64,000 nt of DNA from Valencia hispanica (lineage: Eukaryota > Chordata > Actinopteri > Cyprinodontiformes > Valenciidae): assembly GCA_963556495.2 (NCBI GenBank), contig OY747702.1:50324286-50388285 (forward strand), read 5' to 3'. Below the pieces are notes generated by a model that saw only the letters and a list, made by a program, of their open reading frames with translations, did not search any database and was not told the DNA's origin. Every line of letters starts with the position of its first letter. The stretch's first letter is position 1. A program made the translations under genes and the position numbers. Below are positions 10,701 through 22,482 of this stretch, one piece after another.

Positions 10701-11947
10701 ATACAAAGTCTTCTTTGTAAGCAATTTGTCTATTTGCTTTGGAAATTGAGGCCCCAAAATATGAAGAAAGTACTGCTTACATGGGAAATCTTAGTCTTAT
10801 TATATAATATTCAACTTATTTGAGAAACAGAATAATGTGATTTCATTAGGTCATGGTTATTGAAATTAGTAGAAAAAACACATGGAATATATCACTTAGT
10901 GTGTAATGAGGATGAATATGAGTTATAAATTAACTTTTCAATATTGGTGTTGTTTATTAAAATACACAAATTTTTTAACAGTGACGTTCCTCACTGACTC
11001 ACTAAATTAGCTCTCTGGAGGACAATAAACCCTCAAGAGCTTTTCTTTTCCTCTATGTCACCCAATAGGAAAACTTCTCCCCCAATACAAATGTATAAAT
11101 ATAATTGTGTCCCTTGAGTATATAAAAACAAACACACAGACACATAATCAGCATGCAACTGAACACTGAGCAGAAATAATTTAGTTGGAGAATGATCAAG
11201 GGACTTAGCAATGATGTAATGTCGGTGAAGCATGTCCAGCTCTCCTGAACACACTTGTATAAAATAGACATGAACACTGCCAACAGCTCACTCACACTCA
11301 AACACACACAAGCATTTTACTGTGCTGCATATACAAAAGTTTCTCTTGACATTTTATTGGCAGCTTTGTCTTTTCAGTCAGTATAATGGCTCATAGTTTT
11401 AACTCCCTGTTCGATCAACTGTTAGCCTGAGTGTAAGGGAGCACAATACGCTTCCTCCATGCAAATTAGTCTTTTATCAGACTCCTGAACTCCCTGTTCC
11501 ATAAAGCTTAACAGAGTTCACTGTCAGTAAAAAGGTCTTTAGCACTTTTATTCCATATAAACACAGTGCTAAAGGCATGTGATGCTGTTTTCTGAAGTTT
11601 ATGAAAATGGACAAGATTTAAAACTTCTTAGTTATGCATTAACACTATAGAATAAGGATTATGTCAGCCCACAGTAGGAAGACCTATTGGTGGAGAATGA
11701 CAGTTGTGATAGGCACAATCATAGTTACTAACTGTGAAACCTGATCACTTTCTGCAACCTGCCTTTATCTTAAACATAAACACACCCTTTACATTCATAG
11801 ATCATGGCATCATGGACCAAAGTACCTAATGAATATTCTGCATTTTAAACCGCTGGCTAATCAGCGGCATTTCACAGGTAAACATGTCATTCAATTCGAC
11901 TGAGACTGAAACTGAGGTGTTTGTGGGTCAGGTTGGAGTCACAGAAA
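10701..11947. other. Unannotated spacer
   Basis: No gene recognised. Minus-strand open frames near 11033-11307 are hydrophobic and Cys/Leu-rich but have no family features; they look incidental. Confidence 0.4.
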
Positions 11948-12208
<261 letters not shown>

Positions 12209-12214
12209 TGAGTG

Positions 12215-12880
12215 GGTGGGTCCTTGTACTTTTTGAGTAAAGCCAAATGAGTCTAAGATAGCATTGAAGGCTGCATTTAGGTCATCACTTTCATTTTACA
12301 CTTTTACTTTGCATGAATATTGAAATCCCCCACTATAATGACTTTATCAGTATTTAATACTAAATCAAATAAAAAATGTGAGATCTGCTCTAAGAATTGA
12401 GTGTAAGGGCCTAGTTGATGATACAAAATCACAAACAAAAGTGGTCTTAATGTTTTGCAACTTTGATGAGGAAAACTAAGGGTTAGATGTTCAAACGAAT
12501 TGTAGCTATTAATTGGTCTGGGATTAATTAGTAAATCAGAATGAAAAATGGTTGCAACTCCTCCTCCTCGCCCAGTACTTCCAGGAATGTGAAAATTTTA
12601 ATATTGGAAGAAGTTGACTAATTTATACTGACATAATCATCCTGCTGAAGCCAGGTTTCTGTGGGACAAAAAGTTTTTTTTTGATTATTGTAAATCAAGT
12701 CATTTACTAACAAAGTCTTTGAGGGGAGATATCTTATGTTCAGTAAACATCATTTAATAGTTTTATTTTTCTGTTTAGTTAAAGTCGTATTTATCGTTAT
12801 GAGATTTTCATGATTTTCTCTTTTTAGGTTAACTTTTAATCCATTTGATTTTGGCTATAGGCAAGTCACTATCTCAATGG
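12215..12880 (-). pseudogene. L2 ORF2 endonuclease fragment
   Basis: The reverse complement corresponds to the APE-type endonuclease of ORF2 at 40040-40595 plus the stretch after the Rex3 insertion. The segments equivalent to [20 protein letters not shown] and GDFNIH can be followed, with several disrupting differences. No single open frame covers it. Confidence 0.75.
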
Positions 12881-12959
12881 GGTAATGGGTGGGTAACAGT
12901 ACAGAAGCTGCAGAGAGGTGGGTTAAACTACTCTGCTTCCTGGTTTGGACCCTAGATTA

Positions 12960-13419
12960 TCAGTGTTTTGGAGGACTAATAAATTCGGCCAAATTCCTAG
13001 AAAGAATAGCTCCATCCAAAGTGGGATGGATGCAATCTCTACAGATCAGACCAGGTTTTCCCCAAAATGTTCGCCAGTTATCAATGTAGCCCACATCATT
13101 TGCAGGACACCACCCAGACAACCATTGGTGGAATGACAGCATGCGGCTAAACATGTCATCACTAGTCCGATCAGGCAGGGGACCAGAAAAGATTACAGAG
13201 TCCGACAATGATTTGTCAAACTTACACACCGAAGCAACACTAATTTTAGTGAACTCCGATTGGCGTAACCGGGTGTCATTACCGCCAGCATGAATAACAG
13301 TCTTACTGTATTTAAGCTTATCCTTAGCCGGTAGTTTCAGGTATGATTTGATGTTGCCCGTTCTGGCCCCTGGCAAGCATTTGATTATGGTCAATGGTGT
13401 CTCTAACGTCACGTTTCTA
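12960..13419 (-). pseudogene. L2 ORF1 esterase-domain fragment
   Basis: The C-terminal ~150 residues of an SGNH-hydrolase-like ORF1 protein. It contains [13 protein letters not shown] (the GxND block), the [18 protein letters not shown] segment, and CIHPTLDGA, where the usual Asp of the D-x-x-H block reads Cys-Ile-His (CRDCIHP versus RRDGIHP in the copy at 39062). The N-terminal part upstream of 13419 (MQPWLAMTEV...) is unrelated flank that happens to be in frame. Not functional. Confidence 0.85.
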
Positions 13420-13670
13420 GCTCCATAATAATATGCGTGCAAACCTGGTGAAGACCTAAAGGAAAAGACCAAATGGAAATGTTTGACCTCTGTCATTGCC
13501 AACCAAGGTTGCATTTTAAAGTTATTAAATTACCTTTTGTTATTGATCAAGTATTTATTTTCTGCACCATTATACAAATCCATTCTTTAAAAATCATACA
13601 ATGTGATTTCCAATATTTTTTTCTTAATTCTGTCTCTTGCAGTTGATTTGTACCTTTGATTAAACTTATC
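13420..13670. other. Unassigned spacer between two L2 fragments
   Basis: About 250 bp of AT-rich sequence separating the L2 ORF1 fragment from a different L2 family's 3' end. Nothing recognised. Confidence 0.4.
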
Positions 13671-14171
13671 AAATCAAACGTTATTTATAAAGCGCGTTTC
13701 AAACCACAACAAAACTTCTCAAAGTGCTTTACAGATTAAAAACGACCCACAACCCCCCCTTTCCCAAAACCCAGAATTAAAAAACAACACCACAGCTAAC
13801 CCCCTCCCATGCACGCACACATAAAAGCAAAAATAGACAAAAGCAAAACGGGCTGAGTACAGATGAGCCAGGAAACGTCATCATGGGAGCCATCTACAGA
13901 TCCTTCTCAAAAAATGTGCATATTGTGATAAAGTTCATTATTTTCCATAATGTAATGATAAAAATTAAACTTTCATATATTTTAAATTCATTGCACACCA
14001 ACTGAAATATTTCAGGTCTTTTATGGTTTTAAAACTGATGATTTTGGCATACAGCTCATGAAAACCCAAAATTCCTATCTAAAAAATTTCCATATTTCAT
14101 CCGACCAAAAAAGAAAAGTGTTTTTAATACAAAAAAAGTCAACCTTCAAATAATTATGTTCAGTTATGCAC

Positions 14172-15798
14172 TCAATACTTGGTCGGGAATCCTTTTGCAG
14201 AAATGACTGCTTCAATGCGGTGTGGCATGGAGGCAATCAGCCTGTGGCACTCCTGAGGTGTTATGGAGGCCCAGGATGCTTCGATAGCGGCCTTAAGCTC
14301 ATCCAGAGTGTTAGGTCTTGCGTCTCTCAACTTCCTCTTCACAATATGCCACAGATTCTCTATGGGGTTCAGGTCAGGAGAGTTGGCAGGCCAATTGAGC
14401 ACAGTAATACCATGGTCAGTAAACCATTTACCAGTGGTTTTGGCACTGTGAGCAGGTGCCAGGTCGTGCTGAAATCTTCATCTCCATAAAGCTTTTCAGC
14501 AGATGGTAGCATGAAGTGCTCCAAAATCTCCTGATAGCTAGCTGCATTGACCCTGCCCTTAATAAAACACAGTGGACCAACACCAGCAGCTGACATGGCA
14601 CCCCAGACCATCACTGACTGTGGGTACTTGACACTGGACTTCAGGCATTTTGGCATTTCCTTCTCTCCAGTCTTCCTCCAGACTCTGGCACCTTGATTTC
14701 CGAATGACATGCAAAATTTGCTTTCATCCAAAAAAAGTACTTTGGACCACTGAGCAACAGTACAGTGCTGCTTCACTGTAGCCCAGGTCAGGCGCTTCTG
14801 CCGCTGTTTCTGGTTAAAAAGTGGCTTGACCTGGGGAATGCGGCACCTGTAGCCCATTTCCTGCACATGCCTGTGCACGGTGGCTCTGGATGTTTCTACT
14901 CCAGATTCAGGCCACAAGGTCTGGAATCGTCCTTCTCCACAATCTTCCTCAGGGTCCGGTCACCTCTTCTCATTGTGCAGCGTTTTCTGCCACACTTTTT
15001 CCTTCCCACAGACTTCCCACTGAGGTGCCTTGATACAGCACTCTGGGAACAGCCTATTCGTTCAGAAATTTCTTTCTTTGTCTTAGGGGCTGTTTACACG
15101 ACAACGTTGCCATTTTTGTTTGAATACGCGGTTGAAAACTCACTGCGTTTACACGACAGGGGGTGCGATGGAAAACAATGTAGTACATATGCCCGGCCTT
15201 TAGATGGCAGTGTGCCCCGTGTATGCAGTGTTTCAAGCTTTCCCCCTCACAACCCGGAAAAGAAACATTTCATGATAACTAACAATGGCGGTGTTCTTGT
15301 AGTTCTCCGCTTAAATAAAGGCGTATTAATTATTTGACACACGTACTGTATGCGTTTCCGTTGGCGATCGCATTGAAGCCAGATGATCTCTAAGTTTTGC
15401 TTACAGAGACCCAATTACTTCAGAAGCTGCATCAGCAGTAACAGCATACCTGGATCGGATCTGCCATTGTTGTTTTTCTGTAGAAAGACGAAGTGCGCAA
15501 GTGCAACACGTCCATAGGTGGCTGGCAGTGACGTCATCGTATTCAAACTTCTCCGGCTTGCGTTTACACGACAACGAATCACCCAGCGTTTTCAAAACTC
15601 TCCACTCTGGAAGCCGTTTCCCAAAAGATGCGTTTTCGGCCCCCCCCCTTTTCCCGTTGTCGTGTAAACGAGAGGCCGAATCGGAGAGAAAAACCTCAGT
15701 TTTGCTGAAAAACGTAGTGTAAACAGCCCCTTACCCTCTTGCTTGAGCGTGTCAATGATGGCCTTCTGGGCAGCAGTCAGGTCAGCAGTCTTACCCAT
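14172..15798 (-). pseudogene. Tc1 transposase, interrupted and frameshifted
   Basis: On the minus strand the start is at 15798 (MGKTADLTAAQKAIID), followed by the MITE insertion. The N-terminal DNA-binding part resumes near 15083 (ISERIGCSQSAVSRHL). A frame change near 14925 leads into 14917-14369 with FLDESKFCMSFGNQ (first catalytic Asp) and VMVWGAM. Another shift near 14480 separates this from the second Asp (FQHDLAPAHS in the alternative frame) and the open end 14402-14172 with [15 protein letters not shown] (catalytic Glu) and the terminal KGFPTKY. The order is correct for a Tc1 transposase, but the MITE plus at least two shifts inactivate it. Confidence 0.9.
15086..15730. mobile_element. 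PIF/Harbinger-type MITE inserted in the Tc1
   Basis: Terminal inverted repeats ggggctgtttacac (15086) and gtgtaaacagcccc (15717-15730), with TTA on both sides (15083-15085 and 15731-15733). Three-base TWA target duplications are characteristic of PIF/Harbinger. The 645-bp interior is non-coding. The subterminal motif gtttacacgacaacg recurs at about 15093, 15144 and 15563, and inverted near 15657-15669. GC and CpG content is higher than the surroundings. Confidence 0.85.
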
Positions 15799-16296
15799 GA
15801 TTGCGGTTTTGAGTAATGAACCAGGCTGGGAGTTTTAAAAGCCTCAGGAATCCTTTGCAGGTGTTTAGAGTTAATTAGTTGATTCAGATGATTAGGTTAA
15901 TAGCTCGTTTAGAGAACCTTTTCATGATATGCTAATTTTCTGAGATAGGAATTTTGGGTTTTCATGAGCTGTATGCCAAAATCATCAGTTTTAAAACGAT
16001 AAAAGACCTGAAATATTTCAGTTGGTGTGCAATGAATCTAAAATATATGAAAGTTTAATTTTTATCATTACATTATGGAAAATAATGAACTTTATCACAA
16101 TATGGTAATTTTTTGAGAAGGACCTGTACATCGGCAGCAGCAGGTCAACAGCAGCAGCCAAGGCACTGACCTAGGGAGCCTAGAGGCGCTCCCTGGGTCA
16201 GTGCATAATAAAACATGCAGAGCAATTAAACAGACTATAATAAACAATAATCAGTTAAAAGCTAGGTTAAAAGAACCTTAAAATCGATCCTAAAAC

Positions 16297-16373
16297 TTAC
16301 AGACCTCTCTCATCTTTTTAAGTGAAAGAACTTGCACAAACGGTGGCTGCCAAATACTTTTTTTGCCCCACTG
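16297..16373 (-). mobile_element. Solitary Tc1 inverted-repeat end
   Basis: Read on the minus strand from 16373 it begins cagtggggcaaaaaaag and continues through the family's cagccaccg- and gagagaggtctgtaag-type sequence. A TA follows at 16374-16375. Only one terminus of a third Tc1 subfamily remains, abutting the L2 piece. Recognised from the general form of fish Tc1 termini. Confidence 0.65.
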
Positions 16374-16790
16374 TATATGTCCAAAGGATGTGTCCTCTGT
16401 TGATCTGAAATATTACAGCTTTGAGGTTTTTTAGTGCCCCCTGTTATAAAACTGTGAACTGCAGAGGGGGTGTGGTGATGCCCTTAACACTTTCGTTAGT
16501 TACCTCCTTGTATTTCATCAAGTACAACAGCTACATGACCAGACATGATGTCTTTGTCAACATTGTACTAATACTTCTGACAGAAAAAAAAGGTCATGCA
16601 TGGCAGGTCAACTGGATATAAACATCAGAATGAAAAGTGCAAAAACCCCGTCATTTAGGGAAAAGAAAACAGTTGGCAGACTTAGATAAGATCAGCCACT
16701 GTTAATTTATTTTAGCTTCAAGAGTTAATTCCTAATGGCTTAAAAAGTGTTACATGTGAATGTATGTGTGTGCTTAGGTGGGTAGGCGTT

Positions 16791-16832
<42 letters not shown>

Positions 16833-17482
16833 CGTGTGTGTGTGCGCGTGTGTGTGTGTGTGTGTGTGTGTGTCTGATGTTTGCATGTGTGTACAGTTGT
16901 CTGTCTCTCCATCAATAGTTTGGCGAGGTAACTGTCCAGTTTGTAAATGAACTCCTGGTCATTTAAAGCAGGATAAAGGTGGCTGTCCCTGTCCAGTTTT
17001 TTGTAAGTGAACACATTAAAGATCACACAAGAAACAATTAGAAATGCCCAAGGAATACTTAAGCATACCGTATGCACCACAAGGTCACACTCACAACACT
17101 TTTGTGATATGAGAGTTGTTAAAATAGGACTCAAAGTTAGCTATTTTGAGTATAATTGATGGGACCAAATCTATTTAAAAGGGAAACTTCTGCAACATCT
17201 TAAAACTCCTGCTAACATAATTCTTGCTGCGGAATCAATGAATTGTTTGAAGCTTTCGGCCTCTGCCTATTAAAACAGTTGCTGGTTTAACATTCTGTCA
17301 AGAATCTCCATTCCCTGGTAAATTTACACAAGGATGGCTGTTTTTCTAATGCTGGCTGCACCAACTGTGCAGATCGCTAATTTAAGATACTAAAAACTGT
17401 TTAGAAAATATGTTCCAAGTACATTTTGCCTTTGTTTCAAAGTTGAACAATTATATTTAAAGCAATTGTACTCACACATGTG
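16374..17482. other. Spacer with a (GT)n tract
   Basis: Mostly unassigned. It contains the GT/GC microsatellite at 16795-16873. On the minus strand, next to this tract, an open stretch at ~16900-17134 reads KLDRDSHLYPALNDQEF and onward; see the findings. Confidence 0.4.
16795..16873. repeat. (GT)n/(GC)n microsatellite
   Basis: Alternating purine-pyrimidine tract, GT repeats interrupted by two short GC runs (gcgcgcgcgcg near 16824). A candidate Z-DNA-forming stretch. Confidence 0.95.
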
Positions 17483-17740
17483 TTTTTTTTAACCTGTCCT
17501 GTCTGGCAATATGGAGCTCAGAATTGGTGTCTAAATACCAAGTAGAAGCCCAACTGATTTACTTTCACAAGCGGAGCACTAAAGCTTTTGCTATAGTACT
17601 CCACTTGATATATATGTGTGAGAAATCTTTATTATGAATTGCTGTGGGTTTTATTTTCTGATGTTATCCACACGGAGACTGAAAATAAAGGGGGAGAAAG
17701 AAAGAAGATGAAGAAGAGAGGTAGGAAACAAAAAGTCAAG
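17483..17740 (-). mobile_element. Poly(A)-tailed dispersed repeat, copy 1
   Basis: An eight-T run at 17483-17490 is followed by aacctgtcctgtctggca and about 230 bp that match, on the opposite strand, the insertion at 27425-27651 (shared blocks: gagctcagaattggtgtc, taccaagtagaagccc, gcttttgctatagt, gaagatgaagaagagag). In sense orientation the T-run is a poly(A) tail, which indicates LINE-driven retroposition. No protein family is recognised. The sequence beyond 17740 may be more of the same element. Confidence 0.65.
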
Positions 17741-18600
17741 TCAGAGGGTGAGTTGAAAATACAAGAGAGGAAAGGGAACAAAGAAAACACAGAAAAAACA
17801 TCGAAGTCTGCCTCCATACCCACAGGATGGCAGAGAGAGAGAGAAAAAAAAAACAATAAAGGAACATCGACGAAACAAACCAAACATTGTAAGAACTACA
17901 CAACCACATCACACAATAATGGATATAAAAATACAACAACAATGTCACGGAAAAGCTCATGATAACGATTAATCAAGATCTAGTAATGATAACCTCAGCC
18001 CAAGAATGAATCTGTAAACACTGGAGACCCCACACCTATGTGTGTGTGTGAGCATGCTAGTGCATATAAGGTTTCTCCATGAGAGTGTTCGATAGCTGGC
18101 GTGAGCAGCCATCAATCCCTCTCCCAGGAATCGATGCAGACATGAAGGAGATCGGAGCCAAGACTTACAAAGGACCCCCAGAGCCCCAGGAGGACCAGGA
18201 CAGGGTCATGTGTAACCTGTCCTGTCTTGCAGTGCGGAGCTCAGAATTGGTGTCTGAATACCAAGTAGAAGTCGAAGGATCCGTCACCGCGGGGCCACGG
18301 CCAACAAAAGGAAGACATCAGCCCAGCACATTGGCCGACCAACACACCGGTCCACCCAGGCCCGGACAGGCACGCACCAGGTCCAAACCGGATTGATCAC
18401 CAATGCACCAGCGGGCAGGGGCATCAGTCACTGGCAGGGAGTGACGGAGGGGAGATGGGCCCCCCATTAGATGTAAGCCCCGAGGTGCGCCAGGCGAGAG
18501 GGCAGCCCGAGACCCAACCTGACAGGTAGACAGAGACATACGGACACAGTCATACATTCCCTCCCTCTTAAGCACATATACACTCTCACCGACACACTAA
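17741..18600. repeat. Possible continuation of the poly(A)-tailed repeat
   Basis: At 18207-18265 the block aacctgtcctgtcttgca, gagctcagaattggtgtc and taccaagtagaag recurs, a partial second copy of the 3' part. The rest (18060-18575) is GC-rich compared with the flanks and has open frames on both strands without recognisable domains. It could be an earlier insertion of the same family. The family could not be named. Confidence 0.4.
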
Positions 18601-20789
18601 GACACAAGAAAGGATGCTGTACCCTCACTCATAATGTAATGCCCCTACCCTGCTCAAATCTGCTGCTCTATTTGTGTCTTTAGGATCCAGTAACTGAGAG
18701 ACTTCAATGATTTGGGAAATAGCCTGAGACAAATGTGTCTTTTGTTGTGTTGACTAAACTCTGACACTGAGCAAAGCAGTTTCTACTTTGATATTATTCT
18801 AAATTGCAAGAAACAATCCCTAATTACAACCCTTCTGAAACAAGAATGATCAGCTTTTCTCAGAGAAAATAAGCATCATTGTTCTTTGTTGATGCACTGC
18901 AGAAAAGGGCTTAGATGTTGACAAGTTTGTTCTGATCCCCAGAGCCTGGAGACAATATCTACAGTAAGTATTTTGGCAACACAGCTTTTTTAGGCAAGCC
19001 AGTGTTGTCCAAACCTGTTAAGTTATGGGAGCTGTCTGTTTGATATTGTGAAAGAAAGTGATTTCACATGTGTTCCTTGATCTTTTGAGTCTGTTTCTGC
19101 ATGTTTCTTCTGGTCTGTGTCAGCACTAAGCTCTCTTTTTCTGTTATCATTGCAAGGCTCTCTTAATCTTTCTGCTTCTCCTAGATTTTATATTTTTATA
19201 TTTTTATATTTTATAGAGGATCAGTCAGATCCTCTCTACTGCAAAGCAGCTTCCTCAAAGGAAAACTAATGAAATCTCCAGAGTTTGCCTCAGTTTATAA
19301 TTTTTATTGTCCGAAGACTAGTTAACTAGTTAAGGTGAATAAAATACATAGCACAACATAAGAAATGGTTGAAAAAGTTAGCGCTCTGTTAAAAGGTCAC
19401 AAGACAATTATGTAGGAAACAGACATCACAAAGTTGTTAGGTAATTCCTGCATCATATGTTAACAATGCAACATTGTCAAGCAGTTTTTCCAGAGGCGGT
19501 TTTTTTATCACCACTGATAACCCACAGCACAACTGCTGTTAGTTTTATTATTATCATTATGGTTTATTGAATTTGCTTCTACCATCTTGTGTGCTGGAGA
19601 AATGTGTAAAGTCCCAGTTTAATAATTGGTGAGCCCCTGATGAAATAACTGACGTAATAGGATTTACGATAAATTAATCTAGAGTTTTTGATATGCTTGA
19701 CATGAGAATCATTGCAGTTATTAGGGGAGATCAATAGTGTATCATTTATGTATCTTGAGTGTATCTCAATTAGTTAATAATTGCCTTGTTAGTACTGGAA
19801 GGAAAAATAAAATAAAATTAGGTATTTGGATGATAGAACATTGCTAAAGCTAATTTCCCTTAACAAAAAAAGGTCCAAGTAGCTGTTAGTGTTGTATGCA
19901 ATTGTATAAATAGATTTGTTGATAATTGTCACTGACTGTTAAAATACTGAAGCTGCAGAACTAATCAGCAAATAAAAGATAAATTTAAAGAGGCTATGAA
20001 TGTCTTTGTGAGCAGATAACAGATTAATAAATTCCTGCTTGTTACATTCTGTTGCTTAGACAAATTAATTGTCTTTCCTACAGATGCTGACCTGTTTATC
20101 ACGAATGATGAGAAATAATAAAATGAGAAAAACTTTCTTGAACCACCTGATATTTTTGATAAATATGCACTGTATATAAGACTACTGAAATAATTCAATT
20201 AAAAGTTGGCCAGGCAATGACACAAAAATACATGTTGTAATTACATGTATGTACTTACTTCTAATTAATTTATTAGGTACCTGTGTTTTTTTAGAAATGT
20301 TCCAAGACCTTTAGGCCTACAAATACTGTTATGCAATAGATGAAGCATTAAAGGCACAACAGTAAAGAAACGTTTACAACTTCTCACCAGGAGAAACATT
20401 GAAGGAATTTATAAAACCAGATTTATTTGCCTATTTCAGGACAAAGCAGACACACAAAAGACAGTACACAGTGTCCAATGAACCTAGCATACATATTTAT
20501 AGGGGAATTCAGACTATACGAACCCACACATGGTAATGTTCACCCATAAGGTTCTATCACTTCACCTACTGTCTAACCAGTTGGTCCCCGACTTACTCCA
20601 CCATTAGGAAGCCACTACTGTCTTTATATAAACAGAGACTTAAAATACTTGACAAAAAAGCAAATAATTTTCTTTATGCTTTTAGTCAGTCAGCTTTCAC
20701 AGTTGGAGCCTCGCAGGAATGGAACACAATGTTGCCAACAATTACAGACATTATTACATATATCTCACAGGATTATGAAATCCAGGATA
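18601..20789. other. Unannotated AT-rich spacer
   Basis: Nothing recognised apart from a short tatatttt triplication at 19190-19214. Confidence 0.4.
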
Positions 20790-22015
20790 CCAATTGAGTG
20801 TCTCAGGACCTACAAAAAAGTATCTTGGAGCCATGGTCCAAACCCCACAGGAAGTCGGCCATTTTGAATCCAGCCAAACCTTTTTTGAAGATTTTTGCTG
20901 TGTCAAAGCATGTGGGCTTGGCTAAGCTTTGAAGTAAGGCTTCTCGTCATAGAAGGACATGGTGTATTATCTTCAATATACAAGGTCATAACTGTACCAA
21001 AATTCCTGATTCCCATAACATACCACCACTCAACTCAGGAGCTACAAAAAAGTCTCTTGGAGCCATGACGTTGGCCATTTTGAATCAAACCTGCCATTCC
21101 ATGCCATTTATAGACGTCCTATCTGAATGAACTTCTCCTACAGCTTTTCACTTGCAGACTTCAAAACCAGCGAGGAGAGAATTAAGGCATTGGGGATCAA
21201 AAGTTATGAAAATAATTTTACTGCGTCAAAGCATATGGGCGTGGCTAAGCCTCAAAATAAGGTTTCTCGCCATAGACAGACAGGGTGTATTAACTTCAAC
21301 ATAAAAGGTCACAGCTGTACCGAACTTCCTGATTCTCATCACACACCACCACTCAACACATTCATAGGGTAATCTGATCATGTCACTTAAGCCCTGCCCC
21401 CTGAGAACAGGATATGAAATGTTTTACGTAGAAAAATCTGTATTTTTCTCATTTTACCTAATCAGCATCTGGTTTTGGTCAGTGACTGATAATTTGGTGT
21501 AACGTCTTGTCCTGTACTGAGGGTGTTCGAAAGAGGGTGTGGCTCTGGCTGCATGGGGAAGCATGGCGTCATGCCATTGAAACACGTTTGGCTGTAATTT
21601 CCACATACCTCATTGATCTGCACATAATTCAACAAACTGGATCTAACCCCTAATCCATATGTAAGTGAATATTGGATTGGTGTGGTCTAATTCCTGCACA
21701 GCGCCCCATAGAATCAGTAAAACTATTCCCCCTCAAGCAATGCATTAAACTAGGATTGTGCATATCAGTTTATATGCAGTTTATAAAGTCTTTTGAAGCC
21801 AGGGTCCGTGCCCCACAGGAAGTCTGCCATTTTGGTCCAAAGCTGCCATTTTTTTGCCTTTTCAACACTTTGTCATGTAACTTTGATCAGCAGGCTCAGT
21901 GGAAACCTTGAGGTGGAGTTGAGGGCGTAGTGCGTGGGTCCCGCGGTCGTAACACAGGCCGAAATGGCGCTTTGCTGCGAGGGCCATTCGAGGCTACTTG
22001 CAGCTTTAATTACAT
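20790..22015 (+). repeat. Modular dispersed repeat, three partial modules
   Basis: Three segments (about 20812-21030, 21040-21400 and 21785-22015) share a core starting aaaaaagt-ctcttggagcca and containing cacaggaagtcggccattttg, gtcaaagcatgtgggc, ctcgccatagacagacag, gtgtattatcttcaa, ctgtaccgaa and ctgattcccatcaca. The middle copy is the most complete and extends to aagccctgccccct. The last ends with a GC-rich stretch and cttgcagctttaatta. This layout is of a type I associate with common teleost interspersed repeats, but I cannot name the superfamily. No intact ORF. Confidence 0.55.
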
Positions 22016-22482
22016 AAAACAACTTCTGCTGTAATTTTAAACGTGCGTAATCTTCAGTAATCAGACTTGTTAGCACGGGATTTCTGCTGCCGCCATCTTG
22101 TGTCTCAATCTTTAGTCTGCTTCTTGGGCTTTGTACTGTGTTTTCGTCTCCTAAGTAAACAGTAGTTTTCACTATTTTACTAGATCAAAGGTTGAATCAA
22201 CAGTTTCTCTTCTAGCTCCTCAAAGGTGTCATAATACATTTATATAATAATTTTGGTTAAAAACTTTAATACAAAAAAACCTTTATAGACTCATAGAATC
22301 ATAAATTGGTAATATAGATAGACTGCTTTGTCTTTAACAGCTATGTGGTCTTTTTTCAGGTTTTTAGGTAGTCTTTGAACCTGATAGTCGAGTAGACTTG
22401 GTTAGATTGGGGACCAATGAACCTACATTGTTGCTTGTTTTTAGCTGGTGAAGTTCACTATGGAGAGAAAATAGTCTCAAAT
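22016..22482. other. Unannotated spacer
   Basis: No feature recognised. It separates the modular repeat from the L2 3' end at 22483. Confidence 0.4.

Larger units (their letters stand above)
12209..13419 (-). mobile_element. L2 fragment: ORF1 end plus ORF2 start
   Basis: On the minus strand this piece is co-linear with the large L2 from about 39478 (in ORF1) through the ORF1-ORF2 spacer to about 44035 (early ORF2), but without the Rex3 insertion. Because both ends are missing, it is an internal fragment rather than a simple 5' truncation. The uninterrupted site near 12310-12325 (catgaatattgaaatccc) is the paralogous empty site for the Rex3 insertion at 40596. Confidence 0.85.
13897..16126 (-). 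mobile_element. Tc1-like transposon with nested MITE
   Basis: Ends are cagatccttctcaaaaaa (13897) and ttttttgagaaggacctg (16126), flanked by TA at 13895-13896 and 16127-16128. The inverted repeats extend about 190 bp (for example catacagctcatgaaaac on the left and gttttcatgagctgtatg on the right). Without the 645-bp MITE and its target duplication the element is about 1.58 kb, a normal size. It carries a minus-strand transposase pseudogene of a different Tc1 subfamily from the element at 342-1929. Confidence 0.93.
13671..16296 (-). mobile_element. L2 3' UTR fragment (TTTGAT-tailed family), split by a Tc1
   Basis: Two pieces (13671-13896 and 16127-16296) match the 3' end of the decayed L2 at 22.48-25.6 kb, on the minus strand. 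The first shows tcaaatcaaacg, ttatttataaagcgcg and the following spacer. The second resembles 22725-23330 with internal deletions (taataaacaataatcagtt and aaaagaacctta). The Tc1 element between them carries TA duplications, so the two pieces were once continuous. Confidence 0.75.

Noticed and set aside
16718..16900. Thr-His repeat polypeptide on the minus strand
   Set aside because: Translation of the GT/CA microsatellite.
17618..17962. 114-codon Lys-rich protein
   Set aside because: A compositional frame in purine-rich sequence overlapping the poly(A)-tailed repeat in antisense; no domain or start context.
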